Source: an uncultured Collinsella sp.
GTDB lineage: Bacteria; Actinomycetota; Coriobacteriia; Coriobacteriales; Coriobacteriaceae
NCBI GenBank assembly: GCA_958436995.1
Contig: CAUBMI010000013.1
Location: 1-36,605 of the forward strand
Direction of reading: 5' to 3'
DNA: 36,605 bases
In this document: piece after piece, positions 7,981 to 14,946 of the stretch
Layout: each line of letters starts with the position of its first letter
Numbering within the stretch: position 1 is the first letter of the stretch
Program-made: the position numbers and the translations under genes
Notes under the pieces: generated by a model
What the model was told of the DNA's origin: nothing
The model's database searches: none
Seen by the model: only the letters and a program-made list of their open reading frames with translations

Positions 7981-9750
7981 TTACTCGCACGAAGCGAGCA
8001 GCTTCTCAAGATCACACTCCAATGCCTCACGCTCCTCAACGTCCATCACTGCAAGGGCGACACGCATCAGGGACACCTCGGCGGCAAGCTCCTTAACCTG
8101 GTCGGGGCGTTTGCTAAAGTGGTCGTAAATCCGCAGGGCCTCCCCGGCCGCCAAGTACTGCCACTTTTCCAACGAAGGCTTTTCGGACCTGCTCATGGCA
8201 TCGACCCACTCGCCAAGACCCTGAAAACCGTTGCCCGTAGTCGTGCCGTTCATAACCACATCGAGCGGGCTCAGCAAGCAACCGGGCGTTTTTTTGTACA
8301 CCAATTTGGTGAGCGTAAGCACCTGGGCAAGGTTGCGATACTGTTCCTTGTCGGCATAGAGCACGTCGTTGTAGCAGGCGCAGGCCTTAAGCAGCTCGTG
8401 GGCGGCAATGCGCTCCGGCCCATCAAACGGAACGCCGCGCAACAACACCCCAGCAAGATCGAATGCCTTGCCGCCCTGCACGATCTTGTCGAGCGCCGAG
8501 CCGTCCACCAAATCCGCCAGCCAAGCAAACTCAGGCTGATACGGCTTATGCTCGTCCTCGTCCTCATGCTCCATCCAGTTGCTCACCAGCGCAAGGGCTT
8601 CAATCTCTCTCCCGTTCAGAAAGGGCGAATTCTTCCCCATCTCTTCCCGCAAAAATCCCCGCGGCTCATGAGAGTGCTCGTACGCAACCGCAAGCTCCCC
8701 GTCGCTCACGACCAAGGTCGCACGGGAAATATAGGTATCTTCCCGCATGTCCCTCCAGGCGTACATCATAAGGGGACGCAGCTGACGGAGCATGCCGCGC
8801 GCGCCGGCACCTTCCTTAACCGCGCGCTTCGCCGCAAGGCGAGCAGCATCTGCCATCAGCTCCATCTTGGCGCCATTTCCCATCATGTTGTTGTACTTGG
8901 GCAGGTACTGTTCATACGCAATCTGGACCAGATCGTCCACGCTCAAGGCGTTAAAGTTAATCACCGAGCCAATGCGCCCGCACAGCTCGGACATAATACC
9001 CCAAGTCTCAACATCCTCGATGGTCGCACTGTCTCGCAGCTCGTTTGCCGATTTTGCGGCGGTGCGCACGGCGGCATACGAGGATCCGAAGCCGACCGTG
9101 GTGCCAGACTTGTCACTCAGGCGCTTGCGCACCAGAGCATCCAAGCCCATAAAGGCGCCGCCCAAAATGCAAACAACCTGATCGAGGTTGAGCGTCTTAA
9201 TAGCCGCACTCTTGGAGGTATCACATTCAAACGGCATCTCCCCGCCTTCCAAGAGCTTAAGGAACGACTGCGATGGACTAAAGCTCGATGCAACTTCGCC
9301 CCCATCGGGCTCGGCACGAACCGCCTTGTCAAACTCGTCAAAGAGCACCAAGCAAATTTCGCCGGGATTGGCAGCCTGATAGTCCGCGACCTGCGACAGG
9401 CAGTTGCTCATGCTGGCACCGCGCCAGCCCTCGCCCGTCATGGTGGAGACATCGAACACGAACAGTTTGAGCCCCGCGGCATCTGCCACGGCCTTGATGG
9501 TGTGGGTTTTTCCCGTGCCGGTGGAACCCATCACCAAAATGGCAGCGGGCGAAAGAACGTCGCGCGGGTCGGCGCCGCGTGCCAACATCACGCAGCGGTT
9601 GACCTCAAAGCTCAGCGCCGTCACAAAGGCCTCCAAGCTTCCTTCGTGGCCAATAACACTCTGACGCGTCTGCTCCACCAGACGCGTAGGCGCAATTCGA
9701 TTGAGCAAGTCCTGGTAGCGATCGATGTTTCGATACTGCTTCTGAGTCAT
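7981..9750 (-). CDS. ClpX-like AAA+ unfoldase with a C-terminal extension
   Basis: A 589-residue AAA+ ATPase. It has Walker A GSTGTGKT (75-82), Walker B LVLFDEFD (134-141), GGAFMGLD (198-204) as in ClpX, an Arg-finger region ELCGRIG (255-261) and sensor-2 GARG (316-319). VGF at 219-221 falls exactly where ClpX has its IGF loop, the segment that docks into ClpP. The N-terminal zinc-binding domain of ClpX is missing, and about 230 unrecognised residues follow the ATPase core; these may select substrates. The start is the ATG at 9750, because the AAGGAAGG ribosome-binding site lies inside the first codons of the longer reading from 9768. It is the last gene of an operon with a membrane peptide and a membrane protein, so its targets may be at the membrane. 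Confidence 0.85.
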   Translation of the reverse strand: MTQKQYRNIDRYQDLLNRIAPTRLVEQTRQSVIGHEGSLEAFVTALSFEVNRCVMLARGADPRDVLSPAAILVMGSTGTGKTHTIKAVADAAGLKLFVFDVSTMTGEGWRGASMSNCLSQVADYQAANPGEICLVLFDEFDKAVRAEPDGGEVASSFSPSQSFLKLLEGGEMPFECDTSKSAAIKTLNLDQVVCILGGAFMGLDALVRKRLSDKSGTTVGFGSSYAAVRTAAKSANELRDSATIEDVETWGIMSELCGRIGSVINFNALSVDDLVQIAYEQYLPKYNNMMGNGAKMELMADAARLAAKRAVKEGAGARGMLRQLRPLMMYAWRDMREDTYISRATLVVSDGELAVAYEHSHEPRGFLREEMGKNSPFLNGREIEALALVSNWMEHEDEDEHKPYQPEFAWLADLVDGSALDKIVQGGKAFDLAGVLLRGVPFDGPERIAAHELLKACACYNDVLYADKEQYRNLAQVLTLTKLVYKKTPGCLLSPLDVVMNGTTTGNGFQGLGEWVDAMSRSEKPSLEKWQYLAAGEALRIYDHFSKRPDQVKELAAEVSLMRVALAVMDVEEREALECDLEKLLASCE

Positions 9751-9810
9751 GGGCGCCTTCCTTTCCATATTGGTTTTCTTTCCTTCGATGTGGGCCGAGC
9801 CCTTAAACCA

Positions 9811-10017
9811 CTACAGTGCCAGCGATGTCGCCGACTCCAGATAGATCACGTTGCCCGGCTGGGTAAAGACCGGAATGTGGTAGAGCAGCTGCAAAATGCC
9901 CTGCTTGAGCAGCGGAAACAGTGTGGGATGCAACACTTCGTACATCAGGGCACCAGCCATAAGAGCGGTAAGTACGGCAAGCAGCAGAAGCTTTTGAGCG
10001 TTAGAGAATACCGACAT
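9811..10017 (-). CDS. 68-residue single-pass membrane peptide
   Basis: The ATG at 10017 has AAAGGAA at the right distance; the longer open frame upstream overlaps the neighbouring gene and has no start signal. The product has one strong hydrophobic helix (residues 9-27) and a second weakly hydrophobic amphipathic stretch (about 32-52). It sits between a polytopic membrane protein gene and the ClpX-like gene, with gaps of 44 and 60 bases. No known family is recognised. Its position suggests an adaptor or regulator of the ATPase or membrane protein. Confidence 0.7.
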   Translation of the reverse strand: MSVFSNAQKLLLLAVLTALMAGALMYEVLHPTLFPLLKQGILQLLYHIPVFTQPGNVIYLESATSLAL

Positions 10018-10061
10018 GGTCGTTCCTTTCTTTATGCGAGATATTTGGATTGCGTTGTGGG

Positions 10062-10799
10062 TTAGCGACTCATAGCGATGGCAATGCCAATAACCGTGAT
10101 AACCACGGGGATCGCAAGCGATGCGAACACAATCCCGGCAAAAAGGCCTACCACCACCGCGCACACGACGATGACCAGTGCTGTGGGCACAAGCGCGAGC
10201 AGAGGAGTAACCACGCAGGCAGATGCAAAGCGAAGCCCGTGGAACAAGCACTCATGAGGGAATAAAGCCTTGAGAACTCCTTCGACAATTCGCCACTCGA
10301 CAATCGTTCCGACTGTTAAGACAACAGCCCAAAGCAGATAATCATTGGCGCGGGAATCCGAAGCCATCTTTCCGGTAACGCCAGCCCACCAATCAAATGC
10401 GGCGGCACAGCCCAGCAAACAGACGATCGCGCAGACGACGGATGCAAATGCGCCCGCACCCTCAATTGCACCGAGCAGCTCGCACATGTCGGATTCGCGC
10501 TCTCCCGTTAACAGCACAATCCATTTGTGGGCAAGCGCCGCAACGACCGCCACGCCCAGCACAACCCAGTACGCCCTAAACGCCACCAGGCGCCACGAAT
10601 GGAGCGGAATCACCGTGTTGCCCTCGCCAATCTCGAACATAAAGCCGCCGAGCCACGTCGTCAGCAAGCACATCATGTCGACGGCGACAACGTACAGCAC
10701 AACCGCAAAGAGGGTTTGCAGAATCATGCCGAAAATATTCACTGTTGTTGGCTTCTTGAGAGCGTCTGGCTCGATCCTATACGTGTCGTATCCGTTCAT
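10062..10799 (-). CDS. Polytopic membrane protein of unknown function
   Basis: The 245-residue protein has about six hydrophobic segments: near residues 25-50, 75-90, 112-135, 150-165, 190-215 and 218-243. They are separated by short charged loops, including TGERESDMCELL. It has no signal peptide, no transporter signature and no motif I recognise. The start ATG at 10799 follows AAAGGA. It leads an operon with a membrane peptide and a ClpX-like ATPase, and it is divergent from an HsdM/HsdS-like gene; the shared upstream region holds dyads at 10823-10881. In size and layout it resembles the membrane proteins at 13574 and 17153, but it lacks their conserved motifs, so I do not call it a paralogue. 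Confidence 0.75.
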   Translation of the reverse strand: MNGYDTYRIEPDALKKPTTVNIFGMILQTLFAVVLYVVAVDMMCLLTTWLGGFMFEIGEGNTVIPLHSWRLVAFRAYWVVLGVAVVAALAHKWIVLLTGERESDMCELLGAIEGAGAFASVVCAIVCLLGCAAAFDWWAGVTGKMASDSRANDYLLWAVVLTVGTIVEWRIVEGVLKALFPHECLFHGLRFASACVVTPLLALVPTALVIVVCAVVVGLFAGIVFASLAIPVVITVIGIAIAMSR

Positions 10800-10822
10800 T
10801 AGCTGTCCTTTCGTTGCTGAAA

Positions 10823-10881
10823 CAACTAGTTGGTTTATCCACTGTAGCTTGATACAACTAGGAGATATGCAAATCTCTTAG
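10823..10881. promoter_or_regulatory. Cluster of dyads, candidate operator between divergent genes
   Basis: The region holds a perfect 10-bp palindrome CAACTAGTTG (10823-10832) and a half copy CAACTAG (10855-10861), 32 bp or about three helical turns apart. An overlapping dyad pairs CTAGGAGAT (10858-10866) with ATCTCTTAG (10873-10881), 8 of 9 bases matching. It lies between the leftward membrane/ClpX-like operon and the rightward HsdM/HsdS-like gene. The binding protein is unknown. Confidence 0.5.
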
Positions 10882-11068
10882 TGTTAGTATCTAGCGAAAT
10901 ATTACCCAATGCGTACGGCCTCATACGCACCATTCGATTTTTTTCTTTTTCATTTGAGTGCCCCGTCTGAAAAACGCCGCAACTGCTCTTCTTGTAGACT
11001 GAAGGCAATTGAGCCGCGACGGGCCAGTCAGCGAACCGCGCAATATAGGGAATATGCAGGAGGTGCGC

Positions 11069-12712
11069 ATGCTCAAAACTAAAGCAGAATTTGCAACTCT
11101 TCGCTTAAACGAAGATCTCAAGCCATATATGAGCCGATATCTATCGGATCTTGTGTCTCATATGGTCGAGAAATATCAGCCTTCGTCGAGAACGAAAAGG
11201 CTCATTGAACTGTGCTGTCGCGATTTTGAGTTTTCGAGCGAGCACGTCGATGGCCCCTCGTGGTCTGTTTTGGGGATTGACCTCAAGCGACCTTCGGCCG
11301 CCTCGTTTGAGTTTGAGGACCGCGTTTACAACGAAGCAACCGACGAATGGGATTATGTGCCCGCTTGCGTTTGCAAAAACCGAGTCAAAGTCCCGACGTC
11401 GACGTTTACTGCCATCGAAGAGAATATCTTTTTATACGACTACGAGCAGGACGCAGCCTCTCACACGTACGAATCAGCACTCATTTACTGCAGGCCCCCC
11501 GAGCTACGACCGCTATCCCAATTCCCGGCATCTATCGATGCGGCAAATGCGCGAGTCCTGGATTTCCTCAGAACGCGCTCGAAGCAGCTGCAACGCAGCG
11601 CAGGCATCCCCGATCTGCTTTCGGTCACTGAGTGGTACTACATCTTTCTTGCGGCATCCATTGCCTGCTCTCAGTCCCATGCCACGGCCGTCATTCAGAT
11701 TTCGGACCGTCTGTTCAATCTGGCGCGAGCCGTAGATGGACGTCGCCTTCTTTGTGACCTCGGCCTGCTAAAGAGCATTGTGCTTCTTCCCAACACCATT
11801 GCCAAAAAGGCCGAGGGTCGCGCGCTGCTCTTTATTGGCGACGGCGAGCCCAATGATCCGTATTTCCTTTTTGACGGCAGGAGCTTTGACGACAAGCAAA
11901 TGACCGATGAGATTCTGCACCAGCTCCTCGATTCCGTCGACCGAGCCTACGGCGATCAAAAGAATCCAGTCTATTGGCATCGGCTCGAGGATCAGGGCAA
12001 CGGCATCTATCCCCTATTACCCAATACAAAGAGCGGATCGTTCGACGAGAGAATGTTCATCCCCCTTGGGTCGCTAGCGCCAATCTACCGCGGCACCGCC
12101 CGCAGCGTTGTAACCAAACTGCCCGAATCAGATCCGACAGACAGTTACCAACAGCACGACTGCTACTACCTGTCGCTAAAGCATCTTCATGATGGCGCAA
12201 TCATTGCCGCAGAAGATGTACTTGAGCGTGTCCCCGATACAGATATCTACGATGTAAGCCGTGTAGACTACGAAGATTTTCGGAAGGCCAAACCGATCGA
12301 CGCCCGCGAGGCGAGCCTTCTCATATCACGCGTCGGGCCTCCATTCAAGCTTGCCCTCATCACGCCAGGCCACTTTTCTGTCGGTTCTGAGCGCCCCGTG
12401 GAGCGCGGTCTTTTGTTTGAGAGCATTGTCCCCTGCGACGCCATGTTCTGCGCTACCTTTGAGGACGAGCTGCTTGCCCAGTTTGTCCTGGCATACCTGT
12501 CGTCCGATGAGGGGCAGAAGAAACTGGCGGACACCTCGCACGGAGACGCGCTTGTGCAACTTGCCCCAATGGACCTGCGAAGCATGACCGTGCCTGTTCC
12601 CGGGCGAGCGGAGCAGGAGCGCTACGCGCTAGAGTACGAAGCAAAGCAGCGCGCCTACGAGGACGCCCTTAAGCAGGCGGAACATTACGCTGCGAGCAAG
12701 GGAACGATGTAG
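11069..12712 (+). CDS. HsdM/HsdS-like protein without methylase catalytic motif
   Basis: A 547-residue protein starting at the ATG at 11069, which has a near-perfect AGGAGGTG upstream. Residues about 188-258 resemble the part of type I methylase subunits (HsdM) that follows the NPPF motif: WYYIFLAASIA, then ATAVIQISDRLF, GLLKSIVLLP and RALLFIG. No NPPY/NPPF is present; CRPPEL at 141-146 may be its remnant, and no SAM-binding FxGxG loop is seen. Residues about 330-515 resemble an HsdS target-recognition domain, and the C-terminus is a charged helix. It is similar in layout to the gene at 32134. No HsdR or intact HsdM is adjacent. I infer a DNA-binding protein derived from a modification enzyme, possibly a regulator of the divergent operon. 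Family membership is moderately sure, the role speculative. Confidence 0.65.
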   Translation: MLKTKAEFATLRLNEDLKPYMSRYLSDLVSHMVEKYQPSSRTKRLIELCCRDFEFSSEHVDGPSWSVLGIDLKRPSAASFEFEDRVYNEATDEWDYVPACVCKNRVKVPTSTFTAIEENIFLYDYEQDAASHTYESALIYCRPPELRPLSQFPASIDAANARVLDFLRTRSKQLQRSAGIPDLLSVTEWYYIFLAASIACSQSHATAVIQISDRLFNLARAVDGRRLLCDLGLLKSIVLLPNTIAKKAEGRALLFIGDGEPNDPYFLFDGRSFDDKQMTDEILHQLLDSVDRAYGDQKNPVYWHRLEDQGNGIYPLLPNTKSGSFDERMFIPLGSLAPIYRGTARSVVTKLPESDPTDSYQQHDCYYLSLKHLHDGAIIAAEDVLERVPDTDIYDVSRVDYEDFRKAKPIDAREASLLISRVGPPFKLALITPGHFSVGSERPVERGLLFESIVPCDAMFCATFEDELLAQFVLAYLSSDEGQKKLADTSHGDALVQLAPMDLRSMTVPVPGRAEQERYALEYEAKQRAYEDALKQAEHYAASKGTM

Positions 12713-12722
12713 CGACCGAGGC

Positions 12723-12758
12723 CGGCAGACTGTCCGGACTTTTGCCGACAGTCTGCCG
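12723..12758. terminator. Perfect 12-bp hairpin between convergent genes
   Basis: CGGCAGACTGTC (12723-12734) and GACAGTCTGCCG (12747-12758) pair without mismatch around a 12-base loop, 10 bases after the stop of the HsdM/HsdS-like gene and before the end of the leftward gene at 12785. There is no clear T-run, so it may block transcripts from both sides, or end them weakly. Confidence 0.6.
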
Positions 12759-12784
12759 ATCAGGCACGCCGTTCAGCGCAGCAG

Positions 12785-13402
12785 CTAGAGATCCTCAACA
12801 GACTTCGAACTGGCTTTGGCCGCCTCTTCGCCCGCGATCAGGTCCCTAACCGTTATATACGCACTGTACGTAGCATCTTCAATCTTTTCCATAACATCAG
12901 GGTCGCAAGTTCCCCAAATATCTTTGAGAACTCGAGCCAATCCCCAAGCAGCGCTGAGCAGGACGTCAACGTCCTTTAGATCTAAGTGGCTGACCGTAAA
13001 GGGACAGTACTCGCACTCCAACAGATAGGTGTCAACAGCCTCAATTGTCTCAGCCACATACTGCTCAAGATCGGGATGGGGATGGAAGGCGCACAGCGCC
13101 TTGTGCGGATCGGTCGGCTCAATCCAATACAGCGTTGTCGCTTCCTCGCATTTCTCGAGCGGATAACGCTCAGCTGCCTTCTCCCAGCTTTCATACCAGG
13201 GATCGGCATCGCCGTCCGTCATCGACCTGCAAAGATTAATCGCCGCAGAAACAGTCGCACACGAATATCTATAGCTGGCGTCTTTCTTAAACTCATCATT
13301 GAGCTCGACGTCACCAGACAGCTCCGCCTCCATGATAAGGAACGGACCATCCTCATCCGTAATGCTTATGGGATAGTTGTTGCACTCATAGCCCGGATAC
13401 AT
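12785..13402 (-). CDS. Hypothetical 205-residue acidic protein
   Basis: The start at ATG 13402 follows TTGGAGAC; the longer open frame to 13543 reads through a decayed gene fragment and palindromic repeats and is rejected. The protein is acidic, cytosolic and Cys-rich in its second half (LLECEYCPF near 139). It has a predicted helical C-terminal half and ends in a Glu/Lys/Ser-rich tail. I do not recognise the family. It lies directly downstream of a remnant of the small -DIAC protein, in the position that the membrane protein holds in the two intact cassettes. It could therefore be a different effector of the same kind of cassette, or an unrelated neighbour. Confidence 0.65.
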   Translation of the reverse strand: MYPGYECNNYPISITDEDGPFLIMEAELSGDVELNDEFKKDASYRYSCATVSAAINLCRSMTDGDADPWYESWEKAAERYPLEKCEEATTLYWIEPTDPHKALCAFHPHPDLEQYVAETIEAVDTYLLECEYCPFTVSHLDLKDVDVLLSAAWGLARVLKDIWGTCDPDVMEKIEDATYSAYITVRDLIAGEEAAKASSKSVEDL

Positions 13403-13430
13403 TTTGTCTCCAATCAATCGTTCGGACACA

Positions 13431-13484
13431 TTAACAAGCAATATCGAAACCGCGCTCACGCGGAGGACCGTCGTCCTCGCACCA
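13431..13484 (-). pseudogene. C-terminal remnant of the small -DIAC cassette protein
   Basis: In the frame that ends with the TAA at 13431, the minus strand reads WCEDDGPPRERGFDIAC. The intact protein at 14511 ends WIEDDSSPRDRGFDIAC, so 12 of the last 17 residues are identical. Homology continues a few bases past the stop (TGTG-CCG-ACGA). Upstream it breaks off at the palindromic repeats at 13489. This is what remains of a third cassette. Confidence 0.75.
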
Positions 13485-13488
13485 ACCT

Positions 13489-13561
13489 GCAAGTTTTTCT
13501 CATCGCATGAAAAGAACTTGCGATTCTTGCAAGTTTTTCTCACGCGGTGACAAGAACTTGC
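13489..13561. repeat. Two tandem 33-bp imperfect palindromes
   Basis: Units at 13489-13521 and 13529-13561 begin GCAAGTTTTTCTCA/C and end AAGAACTTGC. Each is an inverted repeat with 10-bp arms and one G-T mismatch, and the two copies are spaced 40 bp apart. They sit between the end of the membrane gene at 13574 and the remnant at 13431, exactly where homology to the intact cassette stops. They could be a double terminator or REP-like elements that mark the breakpoint. Confidence 0.75.
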
Positions 13562-13573
13562 ATGGTCGCCCCG

Positions 13574-14398
13574 CTACCTGCGCCACGAGGCGGCAAGGAT
13601 AACGGGAAGCCCGGCGATGCACACCACTAAGGCCACGGCTGCGAACGCAAGCACGATGGCCACGCTCACGACGACATAGGCCACGGTAATGAAGGCCAGC
13701 GCCAGCAGGCAGGCAAGCAGCTCGGCCACGTAGCACAACACCAGGTTCGAGCTCGCGCGCTTCAGCAGAACGTCGGCGAGGCGGACCAGCTCGACGGCAA
13801 AGCCGCTGCCGAAATTGCGTCCGGGGCCCTTGGCAAGGAACCACTTGAACAGGCACATCAGAGCGCAGCCCAGCATCATCATGATGGAAACGGTCCATGC
13901 ATTGTGCCCCGTCTCGACAAGGCTCTGGTCGCCCACCGCGCTGCCGTTGACGAGCCAGGCCGTTCCATAGCCCATGAACAGCATCGCCAGCAGCAGGCAG
14001 GCGCTCACCGCGGCGAGAGAGCGCGACACGCGCCCGCTGAACACCGGAGCCTCGCAGCTGAGCCCAAGGCCCTCGCGAACACGCCAGGCGGCATGGTAGG
14101 CAGGGTAGGCCGCGATGAGCGCGGCCACGAGCAGCGACGCCCAATCGGACCCGGGCACAGCCGACGCGTACTCCGCAATCGCGGAGATGGAGAAGGCAGC
14201 ATGGAACGACTCGTTCAGAAACAGCGCGACCTCGCCCTTCCAGACGCAAAACGGGGCGGCGACGGAGGCGGTGCCGGCAGCGGCAACCGCAGCAACGGCA
14301 ACGAGCAGCGCGCCCTGCACGAGTTTGACGACCTCGTCTTTGGCGGTGCGGGACGCAGGCTCAACGGCGCTGGACGAAATTTGAATAGAAGTGTTCAT
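13574..14398 (-). CDS. Cassette A membrane protein, about six membrane segments
   Basis: A 274-residue protein beginning MNTSIQ, with the ribosome-binding site GAAAGGAA. Hydrophobic segments lie near residues 26-50, 84-103, 124-148, 165-187, 213-235 and 238-265. It is a paralogue of the protein at 17153: both share the MNTSIQ start, a FCVWKGE/YIWKGE stretch, APVF-x-GR-x-SR, KGPGR-x2-G and RASSN-x-VL-x-Y-x-AE-x-LAC. These conserved positions sit in loops facing the same side, which suggests a shared ligand or partner. No transport family is recognised. The gene follows the small -DIAC gene on the same strand after 112 bases, and the two are divergent from the large Zn-ribbon gene. The function is unknown; an effector that acts in the membrane is one possibility. 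Confidence 0.8.
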   Translation of the reverse strand: MNTSIQISSSAVEPASRTAKDEVVKLVQGALLVAVAAVAAAGTASVAAPFCVWKGEVALFLNESFHAAFSISAIAEYASAVPGSDWASLLVAALIAAYPAYHAAWRVREGLGLSCEAPVFSGRVSRSLAAVSACLLLAMLFMGYGTAWLVNGSAVGDQSLVETGHNAWTVSIMMMLGCALMCLFKWFLAKGPGRNFGSGFAVELVRLADVLLKRASSNLVLCYVAELLACLLALAFITVAYVVVSVAIVLAFAAVALVVCIAGLPVILAASWRR

Positions 14399-14510
14399 GT
14401 TTTCCTTTCAACAGAAATCAAACCGGAATCGCCGGCAACTAGGATGCAGCCTCTAGTCGGCTCCGATTAGAGATTGTTCGCCCACATTGATACCAAGTCG
14501 TGCGGGCACA

Positions 14511-14837
14511 CTAACAAGCGATATCGAAACCGCGATCTCGTGGAGAGCTGTCGTCCTCAATCCATTCGAGCCCGACGCACTCATCGATCCCTGCATCGGG
14601 AACTGACGACCATCTGAACTCGAAACCAAGCTGGTCAAGCTCATCGACTCGCCCACGGATCACTCCGTAAACATCCAACGCATTCTCGAAATCCTCCGAA
14701 GACGCGTAGCCTCGCTCGCACTGCCTGCGCATCTGATGCAAGCGACCCATGGCGGCGGCGATAATCTCGCGAAGAGCGATAACCTCGCGCTCGCATACAT
14801 CAATGTTTCCTTCGTTGAGCTCGATGCGATCGGACAT
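14511..14837 (-). CDS. Cassette A small acidic protein ending in -DIAC
   Basis: The 108-residue protein starts at the ATG at 14837, behind GGGAGG; a longer open frame upstream would run through the divergent promoter and is rejected. Residues 10-70 are predicted helical and charged. They are followed by LDQLGFEFRW and a closing acidic segment, VGLEWIEDD ... RGFDIAC. The paralogue at 18094 shares LARLGFELEW, VGVEYSS and the terminal DLDIAC. A conserved C-terminal Cys in two genes and one remnant is unusual for a small cytosolic protein. It could be a modification site, a metal ligand or a recognition tail. It is first in a two-gene operon with the membrane protein, and I infer that the two act together. 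Confidence 0.8.
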   Translation of the reverse strand: MSDRIELNEGNIDVCEREVIALREIIAAAMGRLHQMRRQCERGYASSEDFENALDVYGVIRGRVDELDQLGFEFRWSSVPDAGIDECVGLEWIEDDSSPRDRGFDIAC

Positions 14838-14876
14838 AACGGCCTCCCTGGTTTTAACCCTTTTCGCTTGACTCCA

Positions 14877-14936
14877 TTGAACAGCCGCAAACAGCCGCGT
14901 AATATGACTTTTATCGCGTTTTAAATTTTGGCTGTT
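14877..14936 (+). promoter_or_regulatory. Promoter of the cassette A large gene with repeated operator-like boxes
   Basis: TTGAAC (14877-14882) and TAATAT (14900-14905) are 17 bases apart. The spacer carries two direct copies of AACAGCCGC (14880-14888 and 14890-14898), one helical turn apart. A third copy in inverse orientation, GGCTGTT (14930-14936), lies just before the ribosome-binding site. The arrangement suggests a repressor that covers the promoter. Confidence 0.65.
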
Positions 14937-14946
14937 TGGAGCATCA

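Noticed and set aside
8119..10065. 648-codon rightward open frame opposite the ClpX-like gene
   Set aside because: The leftward frame has complete AAA+ motifs and a proper start; the opposite frame shows no family signature.
10062..10799. Third paralogue of the cassette membrane proteins
   Set aside because: Size and membrane layout are similar, but APVF-GR-SR, KGPGR and RASSN motifs are absent.
13403..13543. Longer N-terminus for the 205-residue protein
   Set aside because: The added codons read through the -DIAC remnant and the palindromes; ATG 13402 has its own ribosome-binding site.
13489..13561. Possible CRISPR array
   Set aside because: There are only two units, the 7-base gap is too short for a spacer, each unit is itself palindromic, and no cas gene is present.
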